Source: JAHWKI01 sp035513575 (GTDB taxonomy: Bacteria > Gemmatimonadota > Gemmatimonadetes > Longimicrobiales > RSA9). From it: a DNA stretch of 64,000 nucleotides. The notes under the pieces were generated by a model, which was not told the DNA's origin, searched no databases, and was given only the letters and a program-made list of their open reading frames with translations. Of this stretch, positions 41,546 through 50,094 are shown piece after piece. The DNA lies in assembly GCA_035513575.1 (NCBI GenBank), contig DATKBW010000023.1:1-64000 (forward strand), in the 5' to 3' direction. Within the stretch, counting starts at the first letter, position 1. Every line of letters starts with the position of its first letter. The translations under genes and the position numbers were made by a program.

Positions 41546-43345
41546 TCAGCGCGCGTCGCCGTAGAACCGCCAGGCGGGCCGGTGGTCCGACTCGAGCACC
41601 TGCCCGGTCAGGCGGGCCCGGACCATCTCCACCGGCATGGGGCCGCCCCTCAGGATCGCGTCGTGGAACGCCCGCTCCGTCATGCGGCCGGACTCCACCA
41701 GCTCCCGGTGCAGCGCCCGGAACTGGAGCCCGCCCAGCATGTACCCCGCCTGGTACAGGGGCGGATAGCTGCCGTTGAAGGAGCGCCGCACCTCCGCCTC
41801 CGCGTTCGCCCGCTCGTGCCCGACGCGCTCCACCAGGAAATCCACCGCCTCCTGCGGGGTCATCCGCTCGAGATGGAAGGAGAGGGAGAAGATGATCCGG
41901 GCGGAGCGGTGCATCCGCCAGAACAGCATACCCACGCGGTCCTCGGGGCCGCGGGCGAACCCCAGGTCCCAGAGGCGGAACTCCCAGTAGAGGGCGTTCC
42001 CTTCGTGCCAGAACGGGGTCCGGAAGAGCTGCCGGTGGGCATTGTACCGGTCGGTCATGAAGCCCTGGAGATGGTGGCCCGGGATCAGCTCGTGGTGCGC
42101 AACCGCGCGGGAGAAATGCTCGTTGTTGCCGCGCATGCTCATGAGCTTGTCGGCGTGCTCCATCGCGTCGGTCGGGTAGGAAACCCAGAACACCTCGCCC
42201 CCGAGGAAGAACGGGCTGACCTTCTGCCGCTCCGGCGAGAGCATCTCCATCCGCCAGACTTCCTCCGCCAGCGGCGGCACGGTGACGAGGTCGTTCGCCT
42301 TCATGAACGCGATGGCCTCCTCCGCCAGCCGGAGCACCAGCGCCGGCTGCTCGCCCGGCGCCACGTGGAGCGTCTTCACGTGCTCCAGCGCGGCCTTCCA
42401 GTCCTCGCCGAACCCCAGCTCGCGCGAGGCCTGCCGCATCTCCGCCTCGGACCACGCGAACTCCCGCTCCGCGATCCGGATCAGCTCCGCGGGGGTGTAG
42501 GGGATCATCTCGTGGAGCAGGTCCGCCTCCAGCCCGGCGGCGCCGATGGGATCGCCCACGATCGGCGGCTCCTCCCCCTCCCCGTAGTCGACCACCCGCG
42601 CCCGCAGGAACCGACCGTACTCCTCCAGCGCCCGCGATGCCCGCTCGTGGGGGTCCGAGACCCACCACGTGAACAGCGGGTCGTACCCCGCGTGGAAGTC
42701 GTACCATCGGCGCAGCGAGCCCCGGAGGTCGCCCACGGCCTCCGCCGCGCGCATACCGAGGATCGGCGACGGGGCGTCCCTCCCGCCTTTCGCCAGCGCC
42801 GCCTCCACCGCGGCCCGCGCCGCCGCGATGCGGTCCGGCAGCGCCGCGAGGCGCGACGCAGCCTCCCGGCCGTCCACCGGCTCCAGCCGCCGCCGCCCCT
42901 CGTGCAGCGCCACCAGGTCGCCGGCGAAGGGTACGAGGGGCTCCATCTGCGCGAACAGGCTGCCGTGACGCTCGAGCTCGCCGATGCGATAACGGAGCTC
43001 GTAGTCCAGGAGCACCCAGTCGATGCGGCTCTCGGGGTCCAGGGAGGAGAAGTCCAGCTCCCGGAGCCGCCCCCGCCACGCGGAATAGAACCGCGTGAGG
43101 CGGCCCCGGCCCCCGGCGGACCAGGGGGCGTCGTAGCGGCGCCGGAGCGCGCCATCATCCTCCCGGAACCGCTCGATGACCCGCGCCAGGTCCGTGGCCT
43201 CGGGACCGACGAGTGGCGCCAGCAGGGGGACGGCGGCTTCCGGCGCGGCCTGCGCCGCGACCGGAGGGGCGCCGGCGAGCAGGGGGGTGAGCAGGGTGGC
43301 GAGCAGGGCAGCGGCGAGGGCGGGAGCGAGCAGGGGGGACCGCAT
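41546..43345 (-). CDS. DUF885 family secreted metallopeptidase-like protein
   Basis: The 599-residue protein has a long Ala/Leu signal peptide (LLAPALAAALLATLLTPLLAG, cleavage near AQA). The DUF885 core is clear: AVAHHELIPGHHLQGFMTDRYN, a zinc-peptidase-like HE-x4-HH motif, and the later MLFWRMHRSARIIFSLSFHLE. Proteins of this family are abundant in Gemmatimonadota and Xanthomonadales; a peptidase activity is predicted, with unproven substrates. Start ATG at 43345 matches the signal peptide. It precedes the FG-GAP protein gene on the same strand, 152 bp upstream. Confidence 0.87.
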   Translation of the reverse strand: MRSPLLAPALAAALLATLLTPLLAGAPPVAAQAAPEAAVPLLAPLVGPEATDLARVIERFREDDGALRRRYDAPWSAGGRGRLTRFYSAWRGRLRELDFSSLDPESRIDWVLLDYELRYRIGELERHGSLFAQMEPLVPFAGDLVALHEGRRRLEPVDGREAASRLAALPDRIAAARAAVEAALAKGGRDAPSPILGMRAAEAVGDLRGSLRRWYDFHAGYDPLFTWWVSDPHERASRALEEYGRFLRARVVDYGEGEEPPIVGDPIGAAGLEADLLHEMIPYTPAELIRIAEREFAWSEAEMRQASRELGFGEDWKAALEHVKTLHVAPGEQPALVLRLAEEAIAFMKANDLVTVPPLAEEVWRMEMLSPERQKVSPFFLGGEVFWVSYPTDAMEHADKLMSMRGNNEHFSRAVAHHELIPGHHLQGFMTDRYNAHRQLFRTPFWHEGNALYWEFRLWDLGFARGPEDRVGMLFWRMHRSARIIFSLSFHLERMTPQEAVDFLVERVGHERANAEAEVRRSFNGSYPPLYQAGYMLGGLQFRALHRELVESGRMTERAFHDAILRGGPMPVEMVRARLTGQVLESDHRPAWRFYGDAR

Positions 43346-43450
43346 CGTCGGACTCTCCTGGCGTGGGTTCGTGCGCGGCGCGGCTCCAAGGTGCCATGGC
43401 GGCCGGGCCGCCGCCACCGGCGCCGGCCTCATCCGGTCCGCACGCCTCCG

Positions 43451-44344
43451 CTAGACCAGGCCGCCGCGGCCGCCGAACGGCTCCATGTGCACCAGGACGT
43501 CCAGGACGTCCGGCAGCTCCGCCTGGACCGCGTCCTTCACGGTGTGCCCGAGGGCATGCGCGGTCCGCAGCGTCATCTCGGGGTCGGCCTCGACGTGCAG
43601 CGTCACGAAGTGTCCGATCCCGGCGCGGCGCGCCTGGATCTTCTCCACCCGCAGCACACCCGGCACCGACGACGCCGCCCGGTCCACCCGCGCCAGCACG
43701 TTCGGGTCCGGCGCCCGGTCCATGAGGTCCTCCAGCGCGGGACGCAGCAGGCGGATTCCGTTGAACGCGATGATCCCGGATGCCACCAGCGCCGCCACGT
43801 CGTCCGCGGGGGCCCAGCCGGGGCCGCCGATCAGGGCGACACTGATCCCCGCGAAGGCCGCGGCCGACGTGATGGCATCCGCGCGGTGGTGCCACGCGTC
43901 CGCCTTCACCGCCGCGCTCCCCACCTCGCGGCCGATGTCCATCATCCAGCGGGAGAGGAGCGCCTTGACCGCGATCACCACCACCAGCACCACCAGCGTG
44001 TACGGCGCCGGGGCATGTTGCGGCGTCAGGATCTCGCGGACGGCCTGGATCGAGATGCCCAGCGCCGCCACCAGCAGCATGGTCGCCACCGCGGCACCCG
44101 CCAGCGACTCGGCCTTGCCGTACCCGAAGTGGTAGTGCTCGTCCGGATGCCGGCCCGCCACCGCCAGGCCGCGCCAGACGATGAGCGAGGAGAAGATGTC
44201 CAGCGTGGACTCCACCCCGTCCGCCACCAGCGCGTACGAGCTACCCAGCAGCCCGGTCGTGACCTTCGCCGCGACCATCGCCGCGTTCACCGCCAGCGCC
44301 AGCTGCGCCGCGCCAATGCCTCGTGCCGTGCGGGAGTCCTTCAT
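43451..44344 (-). CDS. Cation diffusion facilitator (CDF) metal efflux transporter
   Basis: The 297-residue transporter has six membrane helices and the CDF metal sites: ALVADGVESTLDIFSSL (DxxxD) in helix 2 and AWHHRADAITSAAAF (HxxxD) in helix 5, plus HYHFGYGKAES in the loop. The C-terminal cytoplasmic domain (RVDRAASSVPGVLRVEKIQARRAG) has the ferredoxin-like metallochaperone fold. Zn, Fe, Co or Mn export is likely; the exact metal is not fixed. Start at MKDSRTARG (44344). It is divergent from the ATP-grasp-SET gene. Confidence 0.9.
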   Translation of the reverse strand: MKDSRTARGIGAAQLALAVNAAMVAAKVTTGLLGSSYALVADGVESTLDIFSSLIVWRGLAVAGRHPDEHYHFGYGKAESLAGAAVATMLLVAALGISIQAVREILTPQHAPAPYTLVVLVVVIAVKALLSRWMMDIGREVGSAAVKADAWHHRADAITSAAAFAGISVALIGGPGWAPADDVAALVASGIIAFNGIRLLRPALEDLMDRAPDPNVLARVDRAASSVPGVLRVEKIQARRAGIGHFVTLHVEADPEMTLRTAHALGHTVKDAVQAELPDVLDVLVHMEPFGGRGGLV

Positions 44345-44462
44345 CCTCGCCTGTTCCCGGGATCTGCCGCGCCAGCAGGATACCGGTCCGGTTCGTTCCA
44401 TGCCACGCGAAGGTCCCGGCCGGATTCGCCCGCCCGGAAAGACCCCTCCAGACAGAACACAC

Positions 44463-44490
44463 TTGACGCTCCGCTCAAATTCGCTACTTG
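44463..44490 (+). promoter_or_regulatory. Candidate promoter giving a near-leaderless ATP-grasp-SET transcript
   Basis: TTGACG (44463-44468) and TACTTG (44485-44490) are 16 bp apart. The start ATG lies only 11 bp past the -10, and no ribosome-binding sequence is visible before it. A transcript from this promoter would have a leader of roughly five bases or none. Confidence 0.4.
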
Positions 44491-44501
44491 TTCCGTCCAA
44501 C

Positions 44502-46013
44502 ATGCGCATAGCCCTCCTGACGTACGACTACACGGAGCTCGACTCGCCCCTCGGCGAGAACGAGGTCAAATGCGATCCCCGCCCCTTCGCGCCCGACGCC
44601 GAGTGGGTGGAGATCGAGCTGGAGAAGGCCACCGCCGTCCACACGATCCTGGGGCTCCCCCGCGACCGCCACGACCTCTTCTTCAACTTCTGCGACGGCG
44701 CCTGGGACAGCGACGCGCCGGGGATCGACGTCGTGCGGGCGCTGGAGCGGCTCGACGTGCCGTTCACCGGCGCGGACTCCCGCTTCTTCGACCCGTCCCG
44801 CGAAGCCATGAAGCGCGTCTGCGCGGCGTGGGGCATCGACACGCCGGGGTACGTCATGGCGGGGACCGATGCGGATCTGGAGCGGGCCGCGGACACCCTG
44901 CGCTTCCCGCTCATCGTGAAGCATCCGGGCAGCTACAGCAGCATCGGGCTGACCCGGCGCTCCCGCGTAGAGGACTTCCCGGCGCTACAGGAGCAGGCGG
45001 GGATCACCATGGGGCTCTACGGCTCCGCCCTCATCGAGGAGTTCATCGACGGCGGGGAGGCCACCGTGCTGGTGGCGGAAACGCCCGGCCGGCGGGAGGA
45101 GCCCACGACCTACACGCCCATCGGCTACCGCTTCCCGAAAGGCGAGACCTTCAAGCATTACGACCTGAAGTGGATCTCCTATCACGGACTCGAGGGGACG
45201 CCCGTGGCCGACCCGGAGCTGGAGGAGAGGCTCCGCGACATCTCGGCGCGCATGTTCCGCGGGCTCCACGGGACCGGCTACGCCCGGTGCGACATCCGCG
45301 TCGACCGCGACGGCCGTCCCATCATGCTGGAGATCAACCCCAACTGCGGGATCTACTACCCCCTCTCGGACCCGGGCAGCGCCGACCTCTGCCTGGCCCA
45401 CGACCCCGCCGGCCACGAGGGGTTCACCAGCCAGATCATCGACGCCGCGTTCCAGCGACCGCGCCGGCCCCGCCAGTGCTGGGAGATCCGCGCCGATCGG
45501 ACCCTCGATTACGGCCACTACGCCACCCGCGACATCCGCGCGGGCGAACGGATCGTCCCGTTCGAGGAGCGCCCCCACGTGCTGGTGACCCGCTCCCACG
45601 TGGAAGCGCACTGGGGGGAGCCCGACCGCGGCTGGTTCGGCCAGTACGCCTGGCCCCTCACGGACGAGGTGTGGGTGATCTGGGCCTCCGACCCGGAGGA
45701 GTGGCGACCCATCAACCACTCCTGCGACCCCTCCGCCTGGCTGGACGGCCTCGATGTGGTCGCTCGCCGGATCATATCCGCCGGGGAGCAGATCACCCTC
45801 GACTACGCGACCTTCGCCAACGAGGTCATGCCCCCCTTCCACTGCCGCTGCGGCGCCGCCGAATGCCGCGGCGTCATCCGCGGCGACGACTACCTGCAGG
45901 ACTTCGTCGCCCGCTACGGGGAGCACGTCTCCGACTACGTCCGGCAGCGCCGGGCCGCCGCCGCGGACCTTTCCTGGACGAAAGCCATCGCACGGCGACG
46001 CGCCGCGCCGTGA
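44502..46013 (+). CDS. ATP-grasp ligase fused to a SET-domain lysine methyltransferase
   Basis: The 503-residue protein combines two enzymes. Residues about 1-315 form a D-Ala-D-Ala-ligase-like ATP-grasp fold: K140 in FPLIVKHPGSYSSIGL, the hinge ALIEEFIDGGEATVLVAE (174-192), and metal-binding RCDIRVD (262-268) and MLEINPNCG (275-283). Residues about 325-470 form a SET domain: YGHYATRDIRAGER, the RxxNHSCDP motif at 402-410, and AGEQITLDYA (427-436). A post-SET cysteine motif C-x-C-x4-C (448, 450, 455) follows, which should bind zinc. SET domains methylate lysine using S-adenosylmethionine; ATP-grasp domains form amide bonds. Both halves look intact. I do not know a characterised fusion of this kind. 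Confidence 0.82.
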   Translation: MRIALLTYDYTELDSPLGENEVKCDPRPFAPDAEWVEIELEKATAVHTILGLPRDRHDLFFNFCDGAWDSDAPGIDVVRALERLDVPFTGADSRFFDPSREAMKRVCAAWGIDTPGYVMAGTDADLERAADTLRFPLIVKHPGSYSSIGLTRRSRVEDFPALQEQAGITMGLYGSALIEEFIDGGEATVLVAETPGRREEPTTYTPIGYRFPKGETFKHYDLKWISYHGLEGTPVADPELEERLRDISARMFRGLHGTGYARCDIRVDRDGRPIMLEINPNCGIYYPLSDPGSADLCLAHDPAGHEGFTSQIIDAAFQRPRRPRQCWEIRADRTLDYGHYATRDIRAGERIVPFEERPHVLVTRSHVEAHWGEPDRGWFGQYAWPLTDEVWVIWASDPEEWRPINHSCDPSAWLDGLDVVARRIISAGEQITLDYATFANEVMPPFHCRCGAAECRGVIRGDDYLQDFVARYGEHVSDYVRQRRAAAADLSWTKAIARRRAAP

Positions 46014-46066
46014 CCCCGCGCCGGTCCGATTCCTGCCACGACGCACCGGCGGGCACAACGAGCGCA

Positions 46067-46095
46067 TTGACGCGGCAGGACCGAAGCCCCAGCAT
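46067..46095 (+). promoter_or_regulatory. Weak candidate promoter of the desaturase gene
   Basis: TTGACG (46067-46072) and CAGCAT (46090-46095) are 17 bp apart. The -35 hexamer is identical to the one before the ATP-grasp-SET gene, but the -10 match is poor. Confidence 0.25.
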
Positions 46096-46142
46096 CGGGG
46101 TAATCCACGCCCCGGTCCGAGGTCGACCAGTACTGGAGAGAC

Positions 46143-47363
46143 ATGGCAGAAACTGCGATCGCTACGCCCCAGGGCGAAGAGTTTCACGACGACATCATCT
46201 ACCCGGCGACGATTCCGTTCCTCGTCATCCACCTGACGGCGCTCGCCGCCATCTGGACCGGCGTGTCGCTCTGGGCCGTGACCCTGTGTCTCGGCCTCTA
46301 TGTGGTCCGGATGATCATCGTGACCGCGGGGTACCACCGATACTTCTCGCACCGGTCGTACAAGACCAGTCGGGTCGGCCAGTTCATCCTCGCCTTCCTG
46401 GCGCAGACATCGCTCCAGCGGGGTGTGATCTGGTGGGCGGCGATCCACCGTCACCACCACAAGCACTCGGACACCGAGCTGGACGTGCACTCGCCCGTGC
46501 ACCGGAGCTTCCTGTACTCCCACGTGGGGTGGATCTTCGCGAAGCGGGATGACACGCCGGACTACGGTACGGTCCAGGACCTGATGGCGTATCCGGAGCT
46601 CCGGTTCCTGGAGCGGTTCCACCACCTGCCGTGGGTCATCGTGGCCGCGCTCTTCCTGATCTTCGGCGGGTGGCAGGCGCTGGTGGTGGGGTGGATCTGG
46701 AGCACGCTGCTGCTGTACCACGGCAGCTTCTCCATCAACTCGCTGGCCCACGTGCTCGGGAACCAGCGCTACGTGACGGGTGACGATTCCCGGAACAACT
46801 GGTGGCTGGCGATCATCACCATGGGCGAGGGTTGGCACAACAACCACCACGCCTACCAGAGCTCGACGCGGCAGGGGTTCCGCTGGTACGAGTGGGACCT
46901 GACGTACTACACGCTCAAGGTCCTGTCGTGGTTCCGGATCGTCTGGGACCTGCGCTCGCCGCCGGAGGAGATCGTCAACAACGAGCGGCGCCTCGGCCGG
47001 CGCGTGGTGGAGCAGGTGGCACTCCAGCTCGCGGAGACGTTTCCCATCGAGCGCATGGCGGCGCAGGTCCAGGCCGCCTGGGACCAGGTCCCGGACCTGC
47101 AGGAGGTCCGTCGCGACCTGACCGCCCGCTACGACAGCGCCATGCTCCGCGCGGGCGAGGCCCGGGAGTACCTGGCGGCGCGGCTCGCGGCAGTGCACCT
47201 GCCCAACGTCCCCACCATGGACGAGATCAGGCAGCGCGTGCAGAACAGCTTCGCCCACGTCCCCGAGGTCTCGGTGGACGACGTCGCCGAGCGGACGCGG
47301 CAGATCCTGCTGGAGGCGCTCTCGATCCGGCTGCTGGGCGGCGCCGAGCCTTCGCCGGCCTGA
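46143..47363 (+). CDS. Acyl-CoA/fatty-acid desaturase with a C-terminal helical extension
   Basis: The 406-residue protein has the three histidine boxes of membrane delta-9-type desaturases: HRYFSH near residue 60, HRHHHKHSD near 103 and HNNHHAYQ near 235, which hold the di-iron centre. Four membrane helices surround them. The family core ends near residue 285; about 120 further residues form a long amphipathic helical region (VEQVALQLAETFPIERMAAQVQAAW, MDEIRQRVQNSFAHVPEVS). It would introduce a double bond into acyl-CoA or phospholipid acyl chains. It lies 130 bp after the ATP-grasp-SET gene. Confidence 0.9.
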   Translation: MAETAIATPQGEEFHDDIIYPATIPFLVIHLTALAAIWTGVSLWAVTLCLGLYVVRMIIVTAGYHRYFSHRSYKTSRVGQFILAFLAQTSLQRGVIWWAAIHRHHHKHSDTELDVHSPVHRSFLYSHVGWIFAKRDDTPDYGTVQDLMAYPELRFLERFHHLPWVIVAALFLIFGGWQALVVGWIWSTLLLYHGSFSINSLAHVLGNQRYVTGDDSRNNWWLAIITMGEGWHNNHHAYQSSTRQGFRWYEWDLTYYTLKVLSWFRIVWDLRSPPEEIVNNERRLGRRVVEQVALQLAETFPIERMAAQVQAAWDQVPDLQEVRRDLTARYDSAMLRAGEAREYLAARLAAVHLPNVPTMDEIRQRVQNSFAHVPEVSVDDVAERTRQILLEALSIRLLGGAEPSPA

Positions 47364-47922
47364 TGCCGCGCGCGGGCGCGCGGCAGGTTCGTCGTCGCCT
47401 GATCCTCGCCCTCGGCCTCCTCACCCGCCTCGCACCCGCCGGGGTGCGGGGCCAGGCCGTTCAGGGCTCTCCCGCGGGTCCGCTGTTCCGGAGCCCGCCG
47501 AGTCGGGCGCCGGGAAAGTCGAGCATTTCCGGGAGTTCGGCGCGGAGTCGTTCGTGCTCCTCACGGCCGGGGACCAGGCGCGCGACCCGGCGGTGGTGGC
47601 GCGGCTGGAGTCGGCCACGGGCATCTGGTTCACCGGCGGCGACCAGTCGCGGATCACGGCGGCGCTGGCCGGCACGCCGCTCCTGGAGGCGATACGCGCG
47701 CGGAACCTCGCGGGGGTGCCCATCGGCGGGACGTCCGCGGGCGCGGCGATCATGTCGCCGCTCATGATCACGGGCAGCCAGGTCCTCGCCGGCGAGGACA
47801 GCATCGGCTACCACGGCGACACGTTCTCCCGCATCGCCCGGGAAGCCATCATCTCCGACGCGGCCGCCCCCGTTCTCGGCGTCGGGAGCGGCACCATCAC
47901 CCTCGGAACCCGCGCACCCTGA
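47363..47922 (+). pseudogene. Decayed cyanophycinase-like (peptidase S51) gene
   Basis: A signal peptide-like start (MPRAGARQVRRRLILALGLLTRLAPAGVRG) begins at 47363, overlapping the desaturase stop. After about 45 codons the reading switches frame. In the other frame the sequence continues as a recognisable S51 peptidase: FVLLTAGDQARDPAVVARLESATGIWFTGGDQSR and the nucleophile motif GVPIGGTSAGAAIMSP. The segment between the signal and the catalytic part and most of the C-terminal half are missing; the end jumps to LGVGSGTITL. It is probably a remnant with several deletions and at least one frameshift. The readable frame alone is 47554-47922. Confidence 0.65.
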
Positions 47923-47926
47923 AGCC

Positions 47927-48397
47927 ATGGCGAACCGCACCGCGACCATCGAGACCAACCACGGCACCGTGAAGATCGAGCTGTTCGAGGAACGGGCGCC
48001 GGAGACCACCGCGAACTTCATCGAGCTTGCCGGAAAGGGCTTCTACGATGGCGTCGTGTTCCACCGGATCATCGAGGGCTTCATGATCCAGGGCGGTGAC
48101 CCCACCGGCACCGGCCGGGGCGGGCCGGGCCACACCATCCCCGACGAGTTCCACCCCGAGCTCCGCCACGACGCCGCCGGCATCCTGTCGATGGCCAACG
48201 CCGGACCGAACACCGGTGGCTCGCAGTTCTTCATCACCCTCGCCCCGACGCCGTGGCTGGACGACAAGCACTCCGTCTTCGGGCGGGTGGTGGACGGGAT
48301 GGAGGTGATCCGCGGGATCGCAGGCGTGGAGACCGACCGCTCCGACCGGCCGAAGCAGGAGGTCCGGATGGAGAAGGTCACGATCTCGGAGCAGTAG
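47927..48397 (+). CDS. Cyclophilin-type peptidyl-prolyl cis-trans isomerase
   Basis: The 156-residue cyclophilin has the core motif set: GTVKIELFEERAPETTANF, FYDGVVFHRIIEGFMIQGGDP with the catalytic Arg, GILSMANAGPNTGGSQFFITL and LDDKHSVFGRVVDGMEVI. No signal peptide is present, so it is cytoplasmic and assists protein folding. The start is 5 bp from the cyanophycinase remnant. Confidence 0.95.
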   Translation: MANRTATIETNHGTVKIELFEERAPETTANFIELAGKGFYDGVVFHRIIEGFMIQGGDPTGTGRGGPGHTIPDEFHPELRHDAAGILSMANAGPNTGGSQFFITLAPTPWLDDKHSVFGRVVDGMEVIRGIAGVETDRSDRPKQEVRMEKVTISEQ

Positions 48398-48422
48398 CGC
48401 TCCTCTCCGGAGAGAAACACCA

Positions 48423-48585
48423 TGACACGGAGGACACGAAGGGTTCGGAGGGCACGGATGCCGGTCCGGATCGGTTCCCGCCGCCGGCTTCGACGCCTCG
48501 CCTGATTCCGGGGGATCATTTTCACCCGGGCGGCCGCCCGGTCCCGCGGGGCCGGCCCTCCGTAATCTTCGTGCTCTTCGTGTCA
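48423..48585. repeat. Inverted-repeat element
   Basis: Two 27-bp arms (48423-48449 and 48559-48585) are imperfect inverted copies: TGACACGGAGGACACGAAG at the left matches TGACACGAAGAGCACGAAG read from the right on the other strand, and both end in CGGA. About 110 bp of GC-rich, non-coding sequence separates them. It resembles a palindromic dispersed repeat or MITE-like unit between genes; no other copy is evident in this window. Confidence 0.55.
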
Positions 48586-48646
48586 AGGTCATTGTTTTGG
48601 GGGGTCGTGTAGCGAAGGCGCCACCCCGCGCATAGGATGGCTGCCG

Positions 48647-49966
48647 ATGCAGCGATCCGTCCGCGCCACCCTCGGCCATGCGTTCCGCGCGCTCCGCCGC
48701 CGGAACTACCGGCTGCTGTTCATCGGGCAGACGATCTCGCTGACCGGGTCGTGGATGCAGCAGCTGGCGCTGAGCTGGCTCGTGTACCGCATGACCGGCT
48801 CCGCGCTGCTGCTCGGTGTCGTCGCATTCGCCGGTCAGCTCCCCGGGTTCGTCATCGCCCCCATCGCCGGCGTCCTGGCCGACCGCTGGAACCGCCACCG
48901 GATCGTCGTGGCGACGCAGGCCCTCATGATGGCGCAGGCGGCCGCGGTGGCCGTCCTGGTGCTGGGCGGCTGGGTCGAGGTCTGGCACCTCGTGGCCCTG
49001 GCGACGGTGCTGGGCGTGCTCACCGGCCTCGACATCCCGGCCCGCCAGGCGCTCTTCCTGGACCTGGTCGAGGGCGACCGCGAGGACCTCGCCAACGCCA
49101 TCGCCCTCAACGCCTCCCTCTTCAACGCCACGCGCCTCATCGGCCCGTCGCTGGGCGGGTTCCTGATCGCGCGGCTGGGGGAGGGCCCGGTCTTCGCCAT
49201 CAACGCCGCGTCGTACATCGGGGTGGTGGTTTCCCTGCTGGCCATGCGACTCCACCCCGTGGGCACCGCGCCGGCCGACGGCTCGGTCCTGGGCCGGCTG
49301 CGGGAGGGGTTCGGCTACGCGTTCGGGTTCCAGCCCGTGCGGTCGCTGCTGCTCCTGATCGCCGCCATCAGCCTGGTCGGCATGCCCTACGTGGTGTTGC
49401 TCCCGGTCTTCGCCGAGGAGATCCTCGGGGGCGGGGCGCGCACGCTCGGGTTCCTCATGTCCGCCGCGGGGCTCGGCGCCCTCGGCGGCGCGCTCTACCT
49501 CGCCGGCCGCTCTTCGGTCCGGGGGCTCAGCCGGGTCATCGTCGTCGCCGGCATCGTGTTCGGCGGCGGCCTGATCGGCTTCTCCTTCAGCCGGACGCTC
49601 CCCCTCTCGATGGCGCTCCTGGTGGTGGCGGGGGCGGGGATGATGATCCTGTCGGCGTCGGCGAACACGGTCCTCCAGACGGTCGTCGCCCCGGAGATGC
49701 GGGGCCGACTCATGAGCCTGTACACCATGGCGTTCATGGGGATGGGCACCTTCGGGAGCCTGCTGGGGGGTTGGATCGGGAGCCGGCTCGGCGTGTCCAC
49801 GGCCGTGGCGCTGGGTGGCGTGGGGTGCCTCGGGGCGGCCGCGTGGTTCGAGACGCGCCGCCCGGCCCTGCGGGCGCTGATCCGTCCCATCTATCGCGAG
49901 CTCGGGATCATCCCCGAGGTGGCGACGGGGATTCTCACCGCGAGCGAGCTGCGAACCAAGGGGTAG
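48647..49966 (+). CDS. MFS exporter (MFS_3/EntS-like)
   Basis: The 439-residue, twelve-helix transporter begins AFRALRRRNYRLLFIGQTISLTGSWMQQLALSWLVYRMTGSALLLG, the typical N-terminus of enterobactin-exporter-like MFS proteins. GVLADRWNRHRIVV is the loop 2-3 motif and LDIPARQALFLDLV follows. No siderophore biosynthesis genes are present, so the cargo is unknown. A short GC hairpin follows the gene. Confidence 0.87.
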   Translation: MQRSVRATLGHAFRALRRRNYRLLFIGQTISLTGSWMQQLALSWLVYRMTGSALLLGVVAFAGQLPGFVIAPIAGVLADRWNRHRIVVATQALMMAQAAAVAVLVLGGWVEVWHLVALATVLGVLTGLDIPARQALFLDLVEGDREDLANAIALNASLFNATRLIGPSLGGFLIARLGEGPVFAINAASYIGVVVSLLAMRLHPVGTAPADGSVLGRLREGFGYAFGFQPVRSLLLLIAAISLVGMPYVVLLPVFAEEILGGGARTLGFLMSAAGLGALGGALYLAGRSSVRGLSRVIVVAGIVFGGGLIGFSFSRTLPLSMALLVVAGAGMMILSASANTVLQTVVAPEMRGRLMSLYTMAFMGMGTFGSLLGGWIGSRLGVSTAVALGGVGCLGAAAWFETRRPALRALIRPIYRELGIIPEVATGILTASELRTKG

Positions 49967-49988
49967 GAACACGCCAGCCGAGCGGGCG

Positions 49989-50003
49989 GAGTCCGTCGGA
50001 CTC
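49989..50003 (+). terminator. Weak hairpin after the MFS gene
   Basis: GAGTCC and GGACTC pair around a 3-nt loop; a short ATTTT lies 9 bp downstream. It is only a modest terminator candidate. Confidence 0.3.
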
Positions 50004-50094
50004 GCCTCGCGATTTTCACGCGCCTGGCGCGCGCGGCCCCGAAGCCCCACCCTACTGTCGCCATGAATCGGCTTGTCACCCGAAGGGAAATGCC

